From positions 11,780,001-11,844,000 of the forward strand of contig NC_088316.1 of the NCBI RefSeq assembly GCF_910592395.1: DNA of 64,000 nucleotides, in the 5' to 3' direction. The position numbers and the translations under genes are program-made. Below, one piece after another: positions 55,991 to 63,700 of this stretch (positions within the stretch are counted from its first letter, which is position 1; every line of letters starts with the position of its first letter). The DNA comes from Lineus longissimus (lineage: Eukaryota > Nemertea > Pilidiophora > Heteronemertea > Lineidae). Below the pieces are notes generated by a model, which had not been told where the DNA came from, made no database searches, and saw only the letters and a program-made list of their open reading frames with translations.

Positions 55991-56713
55991 TTATTTTTTC
56001 CCTCCACCACCGCCCTTTTTTGCGTGCGGAACAAAAGCGTTCTGAAAGTCTTCTCCAAAAATGTCTGTGCGAAAACGAGCTTCTTCCGGGGTGTTCTGGT
56101 GCCCGTCTATAAACAAGTAACTGTTTGGCTTCTGCGTGGCACTTTCGTAAATTCTAACGAATGTCTCCGGCCTGCTCGGAAGAATGCGTCTCGCCAAATG
56201 CTGTCCAACCGACCGGTCTAACGGGCTTTTAAAGAGAACTAGATAGTGGCAACATCTAAGCATCGTTACTCTTGTTTTCCCATGGTGAAATAGGTTTTGC
56301 ATGAGCACAATCCAACTCACGCCTCCGTGTTGACATTTCTTTGTCACCAGACGACTGATTTCCTCGCTGTTGCTGACCCCCTGCATAAGGTCATCGAAAA
56401 TTAGCAACCCGTGCTGGCGCTCGCCGGCGTGGGGATCTCGGACGTGGATGTATTCGTCTAGATTTTCTGGGAGGCCCTCCACTGTTCGTATTGTATTCTC
56501 CCTTTCCAGCTCGGTCACTGTTTTCGACGGCTCCCCGTAGAACCAATATATATAATCGAAAGGCCCATCGACGACTCGTCTAGCATTTTTTAGGAGTTGC
56601 CGTACAAAGAAGGTCTTTCCCGCAAGTGGAGGGCCAACACAAATCATACCAAAGTCACGCTTGATGCGAGCGTCAAACACGCCTCCGGCGACAATGTTGT
56701 CTGGGTTCGTCAT
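55991..56713 (-). CDS. Polinton genome-packaging ATPase (FtsK/HerA-A32 type)
   Basis: 240 residues. Walker A is GPPLAGKT (27-34) and Walker B LLIFDDLM (103-110), followed by a sensor-like SWIVLMQNLFHHGKTRVTM. Its size and motif spacing match the packaging ATPases of Polintons, virophages and the poxvirus A32 family, which drive genome entry into preformed capsids. The C-terminus is a Lys/Gly run (KKGGGGGKK). It starts 48 nt after the integrase stop codon, so it may share a transcript. Confidence 0.92.
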   Translation of the reverse strand: MTNPDNIVAGGVFDARIKRDFGMICVGPPLAGKTFFVRQLLKNARRVVDGPFDYIYWFYGEPSKTVTELERENTIRTVEGLPENLDEYIHVRDPHAGERQHGLLIFDDLMQGVSNSEEISRLVTKKCQHGGVSWIVLMQNLFHHGKTRVTMLRCCHYLVLFKSPLDRSVGQHLARRILPSRPETFVRIYESATQKPNSYLFIDGHQNTPEEARFRTDIFGEDFQNAFVPHAKKGGGGGKK

Positions 56714-56760
56714 TTTCTATCGAGCTAATCGTTCAGTTTTTGTGCTCCCCACATGTTCGT

Positions 56761-58017
56761 TTATGCCTTTTCGAGTTGTTCTGTTGTCACCCATTCGTCG
56801 AAACGAGCCGGCCAACCGACGTAATGGACAAAATATTCGGTTTTATTTTTTCGCCGGCGTTTTTTCAAAACATCAACGCGGAAGGCGGTCTCATCTTCCG
56901 GGCGCTGTATTCGTTGCATCTCCTCTTCATAAAAACTTCCCTCTATGAGCTCCCCGTGCTCGTCTCGTAGTTTATACGTTGGTGGTTTGGTATTTCGACG
57001 ATGAGCCACCACAAACCACTCTGTTGTGTATTGGGGTTTGTAGCCCTTGCCAAAGACCTGGGCAACTTGGCTGACTCTGACGGTGTCTCCCAACTCAAAC
57101 GCAAATTTAGTCTTAGTCGGAAATTCTTTCCCGTATAGGTGGAGCCATAAGGCTTTTTCCTTGTCGACGGTAACTTCGTTCGGGGCCAATTTCGTTATTC
57201 TGTGTACAGCGTTGTTGTAACTCTCGACTAGAGCGGGCAGGGCGTCTACGTAACGATGGGTATTGTTTTTCGTAATGAATTTATAAACTTTAGATTTCAG
57301 GGTCCGGTTCCATCTTTCCGCTAGCGCCGCCTTTGTTTCGCTGTGCACAGAAAACAGTTTAATTCCAAGGTCTTTTAGTAACTTTGAAACGTTGGCATTA
57401 AAAAATTCCCGCCCCTGGTCTCCGTGGAGGTACTTCGGATAAACATTTTCCCGGAGGAAGAGGTCTTTTAGAGCCCGGGCCACTTCTGCTCCTGTTTTTG
57501 ACTTGAGGGGCAGAGCCCAGGCTCGGCGGCTGAACACATCAATAACTGTTAACAAGTATTTTATTCCGTCATTGAATTTTTGCAAGCTTTGCACGTCCAC
57601 TAAATCAATTTGCCACTGATGATTGCTTCCGGGAACGATGGTTTTGCGACGAGGGATGTTTCTTCTAGCCTGCCGGTGGAGCGTGTAGGTGTCCTCCCCG
57701 CTTAGCCAGTGAACGACCTCGGCTCGCTTAACGGTGGGGTCGCGTCGCCTGCTGGCCCCTAGCAGACGCTCGACGGAGCCGAAGCTTGCTGGATGCGTAT
57801 TTTTATAGTAGATTTTGGAAAATAGGTCTCTCCTAATTTTGTCTTGGTTTTTTCTAAGCTTTAACGCCGCGCTCGAGCTGTTCACCGTTGTCCTCGTCGC
57901 TACCGGATTCGTCGGCCCCGCTTGTGCTGCCTTCTTCCTCTTCGCTACTACTCTCCTCTTCCTCGCTGTCTTCGTCTCCCGAACTATTGTTGCTTCTATT
58001 TTCTTCGCTCGCGTCAT
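56761..58017 (-). CDS. Polinton integrase with C-terminal chromodomain
   Basis: 418 residues. A basic N-terminus with NLS-like runs (KRRVVAKRKKAA) leads to the Polinton-type SVERLLGASRRR and WLSGEDTYTLHRQARR. The RVE-fold core has catalytic D138 (WQIDLVDV), D200 (LHGDQGREF) and E234 (ALAERWNR). Residues about 393-415 form a chromodomain (EYFVHYVGWPARFDEWVT), which may steer insertion to particular chromatin. The family catalyses strand transfer of the linear element with short target duplication. Its first 164 nt overlap the preceding gene in another frame; there is no nearby alternative Met. Confidence 0.95.
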   Translation of the reverse strand: MTRAKKIEATIVRETKTARKRRVVAKRKKAAQAGPTNPVATRTTVNSSSAALKLRKNQDKIRRDLFSKIYYKNTHPASFGSVERLLGASRRRDPTVKRAEVVHWLSGEDTYTLHRQARRNIPRRKTIVPGSNHQWQIDLVDVQSLQKFNDGIKYLLTVIDVFSRRAWALPLKSKTGAEVARALKDLFLRENVYPKYLHGDQGREFFNANVSKLLKDLGIKLFSVHSETKAALAERWNRTLKSKVYKFITKNNTHRYVDALPALVESYNNAVHRITKLAPNEVTVDKEKALWLHLYGKEFPTKTKFAFELGDTVRVSQVAQVFGKGYKPQYTTEWFVVAHRRNTKPPTYKLRDEHGELIEGSFYEEEMQRIQRPEDETAFRVDVLKKRRRKNKTEYFVHYVGWPARFDEWVTTEQLEKA

Positions 58018-59002
58018 CGCTCAGATCGGTTCGCGCCGCGACAGTGGTCGGGTAGGGGGAGGGTGCTTGGGTAGGGAAAGGAGTCAGAGGCGGGCCATTT
58101 TCGGACTCCAATTCTCCTACGACGGGTTGTCTAGTGACGGCCGGATGATCCGGTGCACGCGAGACTTTCGGGGGGAGGGTTGCCGGTGTTGGTCTTTCTA
58201 CGGAGAGTGTGTTCTCGATCTGTGGTGATGGTCCCGCTATAATGGTCGTCTTATCGCTGCTCGATCGGCCGGGGTTCATGTGTTCTTGTGTGTTTACTTG
58301 TAGTACTTCTACTAAACCATCTCTCCGTTGGGTTACATCTAGTTGAATACGAACTGTGAGGGGAGCTTGTTGAACCAGCTGAGACGTCAGAGGAGCCCTT
58401 CTCGCGCTTTTAGGTCCGGGAGGACAATAACAGTCGCCTGATTCGAGGGGGACGCTTCGTTTCTTGACAGATTTCCCCTTCGGGTCACGAGTTTTCGTCG
58501 GTAAACCTCCCGCCGTCGCCGCCTTCGCATGGACTGGTCGTGCTTTCGTTTGTCGCTCAATCTCGGGCAGTATTTCGTGGCAGAAGAATCCCTGCTCGTC
58601 GGATCCTGTGGTGGACTTCTCCGATATGGTGGGTTTTTTTTTAATAGCACTCTTCGGCGATTCTAAAGATTCACTCGCCCTCCCCGTGCACTGTTGCTGC
58701 TTCTTTTTTGCTCGAGCCTCTCTTTCCGCTTCTAGTTTATGGAAACAGGAATCACAACGTTGATCATCGAAATTGTAGAATTTAGGACTGTTGTACGGTT
58801 TATGGCACCGCCTGCACTCGCGGAAGCAAGCCTTAGAACAACCTTCGCAATACGATTTACCCGAAACGAGCCTTAATAGACGATTACACCAGATGCACTT
58901 TTTTTTGAACTGTTCGAAGTCAGTTCCCGAATCGTAGGCGGTAGTGGAAACCAGAGTTTTTCTTTTCCCGGTCCCCTCTTGGATTTTTGCCGTTTTCCCC
59001 AT
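57854..59002 (-). CDS. Polinton Cys-rich (zinc-binding) protein with acidic tail
   Basis: 382 residues. Residues about 36-90 carry repeated CxxC/CxxxC pairs (CIWCNRLL, YCEGCSKACFRECRRCHKPY, DQRCDSCFHKLE), sufficient for two to three zinc ions. The middle is low-complexity with Lys/Pro/Ser stretches. The last 55 residues are nearly all Glu, Ser and Asp. The combination suggests a nuclear regulatory or DNA-binding protein, but I cannot name a family. It lies between the kinase (111-nt gap) and the integrase, overlapping the integrase by 164 nt with its acidic tail. Confidence 0.65.
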   Translation of the reverse strand: MGKTAKIQEGTGKRKTLVSTTAYDSGTDFEQFKKKCIWCNRLLRLVSGKSYCEGCSKACFRECRRCHKPYNSPKFYNFDDQRCDSCFHKLEAEREARAKKKQQQCTGRASESLESPKSAIKKKPTISEKSTTGSDEQGFFCHEILPEIERQTKARPVHAKAATAGGLPTKTRDPKGKSVKKRSVPLESGDCYCPPGPKSARRAPLTSQLVQQAPLTVRIQLDVTQRRDGLVEVLQVNTQEHMNPGRSSSDKTTIIAGPSPQIENTLSVERPTPATLPPKVSRAPDHPAVTRQPVVGELESENGPPLTPFPTQAPSPYPTTVAARTDLSDDASEENRSNNSSGDEDSEEEESSSEEEEGSTSGADESGSDEDNGEQLERGVKA

Positions 59003-59113
59003 ATCAGCTAGAACTTAGACGCCGAGTTGGCCAAGGAGACGCTACTATTTTCGCGTTCTTATCGTCAACTTATCCGACACCGATAAAATGCCGGCGTCTT
59101 CACAGTCACACAG

Positions 59114-59869
59114 TTATTTCTTCTCCTCCGCAGCCCTTACTAACGAATCTAGGAAGCTGAGAAGTTGTGAGGGCTCTCCTACCCCCGCTTTAACGACTGT
59201 GTTTTCGTCCCCGCAAAAATACAGCCTGCCTTCCGACTCGGTCCACCAGTCTAGATGTTTAGCGTATTGTTCTTCCAGCGCGTCCAGATAACGCCTGTCT
59301 ATGCTAGATTCGTAAGAGCGACCCCTAATTTTTATTCTTTCCAAGCAAACTTCTACTCCGGTGTTCAGATAGTAAATGCTGCTATATCCTTCGGGGATCC
59401 CGACTTCAATCAGGGTGCGTCGTGCCGAGTATAAGGTCTCCGCTCGCAGGTAGTCTTCCGCGAAAATCCCAATATTTCCCTGCTGAGCTGTGTTTTGCAG
59501 GAAAGGAAGGGGTCCGAGCAGGCTTCGATCGGTTACTATGATGTGGTATTTCGCTGTCAGAGCAGGCGTTTCGGCGAGACGGACGAGATCGGCCTGAACT
59601 TCCCGCTTGAATACGGAGTTGATGCAACGAATTATGTGTAATTGAGCTAAAGTTACATTTTCCTTTGGATCTAGGTATGCCAGGGCTAGAGGGTTATGCT
59701 TACCAAATTTCGTGAATTCGTCGAGTCCTTCTCGCACTATTGAGAGGGTGAACGAGGAGTTCAAACGCCGAGCGTGGGCTTGGACGAGCCCTTCCAACAA
59801 AGTTGTTTTTCCTGCCCCGATTTGTCCCTCAACGGCCACCACAAGTATTTTTTTCTTTGGGGTCGTCAT
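59114..59869 (-). CDS. Deoxynucleoside kinase (dNK / TK2-dCK-dGK family)
   Basis: 251 residues. The P-loop is GQIGAGKT (15-22), the DRS motif DRSLLGPLPF starts at 114, and the LID ERIKIRGRSYE (177-187) carries the Arg residues that contact phosphates; LDALEEQYAKHLDWW follows, as in cellular dNKs. The family phosphorylates deoxynucleosides with ATP, which would supply dNTP precursors for the element's own polymerase in non-dividing cells. It is intronless and lies in line with the other Polinton genes, so it belongs to the element. Substrate cannot be fixed by eye. It is not in the Polinton core gene set as I know it. Confidence 0.88.
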   Translation of the reverse strand: MTTPKKKILVVAVEGQIGAGKTTLLEGLVQAHARRLNSSFTLSIVREGLDEFTKFGKHNPLALAYLDPKENVTLAQLHIIRCINSVFKREVQADLVRLAETPALTAKYHIIVTDRSLLGPLPFLQNTAQQGNIGIFAEDYLRAETLYSARRTLIEVGIPEGYSSIYYLNTGVEVCLERIKIRGRSYESSIDRRYLDALEEQYAKHLDWWTESEGRLYFCGDENTVVKAGVGEPSQLLSFLDSLVRAAEEKK

Positions 59870-60038
59870 CTCGTTCTAAAGAAGGGCAACTGCAACAAAA
59901 CCAACGGCAGTACACGTGCCGGAGACGGGTCCTCGCTGATGGTCCGCAATCCGGTTCATCTGGCGAGGAAAGTTCGTTTTTTTCCATATCCGGGGAGTCC
60001 TCCGGTATGTTTTTGTTCCGCTCTTCTCCGGGCATCAA
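59829..60038 (-). CDS. Possible small acidic Cys-containing Polinton protein
   Basis: 69 codons starting MMPGEERNKNIPEDSPDMEK; the second half has a Cys/aromatic patch (HVYCRWFCCSCPSLERDD). It overlaps the kinase start by about 40 nt in another frame and occupies the only gap of any size in the early block. Composition is not random-looking, but I know no relative. Confidence 0.3.
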   Translation of the reverse strand: MMPGEERNKNIPEDSPDMEKNELSSPDEPDCGPSARTRLRHVYCRWFCCSCPSLERDDDPKEKNTCGGR

Positions 60039-60206
60039 AGCAACAGTTTGTATAATTGTATACCGAAGAAAGACATGACTTAAATTACTCGCAGTTCACA
60101 CTCGTTGTAGTCTGTCACATCTCAGTTTTTGTCTCGGTCCGATTACTCAAGATTGATAGGATATTGGCTAGGGAGGGAGGAGGGAGGAACGATCTCTGGC
60201 AGTTAG

Positions 60207-60680
60207 TTACCAAGGGTCCTTGACAGTTTTAAGGTGCGCTTTCTTCGCCAATTTTCCTGTAGCGGTAGCAGTAGCAGCACTGTTCTTTGATGACTTTTTC
60301 TTGCGTTTTTTAGTGTCACTTTTAGAAGTTGGATCTTCGCCCGTCCAGGATCCGGTCCCCTCCGAATCGCTTTCTTCCTCCGGCTCGTGTGAGACTTTCG
60401 GCGCAGCAAAAGCAGTCGTCGGAGCGGTGGGAATTGGCGTCATGTCTGTTTCGTTCAGCTCGCGTTGTAACTCGGCCCGGAACACTTCGCGTGCCGCAGC
60501 TTTTAACTGCTCTTGTTGTCCTATCAGGTCCCTCATCTCGTCCGCGTTTAAACTCACAGTCTTCGTGTTTCGTCGCAAGTGGAACCACGTCTCCTGGTTC
60601 CAACGGCAGATGTTGATCGACAGTCGCGGAGACAGTTCTACGGTCACCCGTTCTCGAGGCAGTTTTGATGACGACGCCAT
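60207..60680 (-). CDS. PC4/p15-like single-stranded DNA-binding protein
   Basis: From ATG at 60680 (MASSSKLPRERV), 157 residues. The frame is open further up to 60761, but that would overlap the PolB end. Residues about 10-50 (VTVELSPRLSINICRWNQET, WFHLRRN, VSLNADEMRDL) follow the PC4 fold pattern: a beta strand with aromatic/basic residues, then the 'SLN/P-E-W-x-x-L' start of the helix. The C-terminal half is acidic then Lys-rich (SDTKKRKKKSSKN). PC4 proteins bind ssDNA and act in transcription and repair; here a replication ssDNA-binding role beside PolB or late-transcription control is plausible. Family assignment rests on pattern only. Confidence 0.6.
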   Translation of the reverse strand: MASSSKLPRERVTVELSPRLSINICRWNQETWFHLRRNTKTVSLNADEMRDLIGQQEQLKAAAREVFRAELQRELNETDMTPIPTAPTTAFAAPKVSHEPEEESDSEGTGSWTGEDPTSKSDTKKRKKKSSKNSAATATATGKLAKKAHLKTVKDPW

Positions 60681-60741
60681 TTTGAGTGTTGTTTGGAAGA
60701 CAAAGTTCTGACCACACGGGTGTTTTTCATCAATGCCGATC

Positions 60742-63700
60742 TCATTTTTCGTCGTCCTCACTAGAGCTGCTGCTTCCGAGAGACGGTACGGGGGAGGGTG
60801 GTTGACGGTTGCACCGAAAATCGCCGTAAGCGTACGTCTGAATACCGTCGCTTCGTACCCAACGTTTCAAGTCAAGGCAGGAGAGTCCCTTCTTGTCGCC
60901 CGAGAGGGTGAACAGATCGTGCTTGATCGAGCGAATAGCCTTGAAATGACACCTCTGGGGCTTTTCTGGTTCAAACAGCGCATCGTGATAATTTTCAAAA
61001 TGTAACTTTTGTAATGCCGTTCTCGGGATGCCCTTGGCTTTTGCTTCCCTGCCCTCGGATAGAAATTTGAAGCAGTACATTTTTGCGCGAACCCCCACGA
61101 AGGCAACTATGGATTCTCCCGGGTATTCTATTTTAAATGTGCCCTTGATTTTTTTATTGACCTCACTGTACAACTCGTGCGCTCGGGGGAAATTTGAAAA
61201 ATCGAAATACTGTGGCGCAACCGAGGAGAAGATAACCTTTGGCTCGATGTTTTTCACCAGATACACGAGACTATCAGTGTCAGTCATCAAGAGTTGGCAG
61301 TTTTCTGGGCCGCCGAGCACGGGCAGGACGAAGTTGTAGTGAAACTTGTACATGTGGAGTTTACTCAACTCCAATACGGTGAACCCGGCCACCACTGGAC
61401 TGTTCAGCTCAACGGATGCGGGTGTAGACTGTACCCCTACTAGTGTTTTATCGTAGAACGTGACGGATTTGAAATTCGGTTTACTCGATAACTTTTTGAA
61501 AGCTGCCTCATTGCTGACTAGCTTCATGTTGACGTGTTTGGTTTTGTCGATTAAGAGTCTGCCAAAGATACTGTTCAGGATCAGCTTCCAAAAGCTGCTT
61601 TCAAAATCGGAGACCGCCTTTGAACGCTTGCTGGTTATAAAGTCTACAAAATCATGCATCCAGCATCTCTGTTCAAAGGCCAGTACACGACGAATGCGCC
61701 GCAACCGCATGCCGCACTTGAGGTAGTATTTTAAATTTTGATAGTGCACTACGTAGTCCCGCTTCTCAGTCAGATCGGGCACCAGTTTTTCTTGACCAGA
61801 TTTAAAGAACGATGCCTCGCCTAGTCTTAGTCCCAATTCATAAGTGTAATCCGACCATTGGGCCGGAGGAATCACCGCTTTGTGTGGAGCCAGAGGATAC
61901 ATGGTGTGCCTTTCGTGTAGTTCTGCCGGGTAAGTGAGATCTACGCTCAGGATAAAACCCGTTCTCGCGTCGTCTGGAATTTCTGTAACGTTTAATTTGC
62001 TGATCTCGTTCTTGCTCAACCAACGATAGTTTTTCTCGGGCAAGTTTTTGCTCAGGGCGTGTCCGTATAAATTAGTGCAATCGAGCGCCATGATTTCTTG
62101 CCGAGGCTCCTCGGGTCTGTAGTTTCGGCCCATTTCGGGGATATTGGCCTCGGCGTGGCGTAGCATGATGGAGGCGACACCCCCTCTGACACCCCGTTTC
62201 ACCCACTGCACCATTTCTAGATCGTGTAATACATCCAAGCGCACCTGCGTGCGCTTCAGCATGGCGTGGAAGGCAAAGTGTGGCAGTGTCAAAAACTTGG
62301 CCGTATCCATTTGGAAATGACCCAAAGACAAATCGCGGAATTTCTCAAAACAATCCGCCAAGAGAAGCACGTCCGTTATCAGATAGACCAGTAGGTAATC
62401 TTTCAGATTTTGGCAAGCCGCAGCCCTCCACACCCGCTCCGCGTGTTTATATTCGGCCTCCGTGACGCTTACTTCACGAAGAGAATCATAAAACACCTCT
62501 TTTGAAGGGAGTTTATCGAGTTTGAGTTTATCTTCCCCGTCTAGGAAGTCGTAACAGAACACACCTTTTCTACTCAAGAGCTCGTATTGCTCGGTGTTGC
62601 CTCTGACATATTCCCATAAGAGCGGGAACACGGTTGGATTCTTGGCGTTGGACCCTCCAACGGTGCTCTTGGCATTCTTCATGGATTCCGCAATCGAGCT
62701 CAAGGAAGCTTTCATGAATTCAAATGAATCTTGAAAGACGATTTCCCTGTCAAATACGGCCAAGTAGTGCTCAGTGTTTCTTGGTAAAATCCGAGGGGGT
62801 GACACCCGGCGTTCTTCATTTCGTCGCGCTATGGCTTTGATCAAAAGATGCTGGTCGAATCGTATGGCTCCGTGAGCAAAACAAGGCACCATTGTTGTTT
62901 TTTCGCTCGCGTAAGTGAAGTTACAACGGTTACACAAGGCGTAACGGTATTTTCCAGAAAGGTGACAATGATCTTTGAGGGGGGAAGTGAATCCTGCGAA
63001 ATCCGCCCCGCACATTTCACAACACGTTTGTTGGCGAAAACGAAGCCAGTCTTCGGGGGTCATTTTTAAAGGCAGGTTTTGAGTATCATTTATGAGTTGG
63101 ATCTCTTCTCTTTGAACGTCTAGCCAATCGAGAAATCTTTCTACGCAATCCGCCCCGACCCGGTGATACAGGGATGAGTTGTATGTCCTATTTGGGTTAC
63201 ATATCCTGATTGCGGCCACGGCAATTGGTACGTGCCGCCTTCGGGAATCGTCTTCTGGACAGGGGATTTGCATTGTTTCAAAGTCATAGTATATCACAAA
63301 TCTGGCCATTGTCATTTTTTCAAACTGGCAAAATTGGACAGTAGATGCCTTTTTCGGAGTTTTGTAAAGTTGAGGCTTCTGTGCGCAGCAACTGCGCCAG
63401 TGCTCGCCCCGGCGGTCTTCTGTCGCGAACATACATAAACAAGCGCGGCAGACATATTTCCTCCTCTGAGTGACGCCGCTGCCTAAAAGGCGAGTCAAAC
63501 TCGAGATAAGAAAGTAGTGATTTCGAAACAGCAGCAAGTCCACACACTGTCCCTCCCTCGGCTGACTGGGTAAATTCTTACTCAAATAGTAGATTCGAAT
63601 CGGGGGAGTCTTGTTGGGTCGTTTTGAAGCGGTGATTCCAAAAACGCTCAGGACAAGAGACGGATTGTTTCTCTCGAAAAACGCCATTTGGGCTAACGGC

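Noticed and set aside
60220-60711. 163-codon plus-strand frame opposite the PC4-like gene
   Set aside because: Antisense to a gene in line with the Polinton block; no independent signals.
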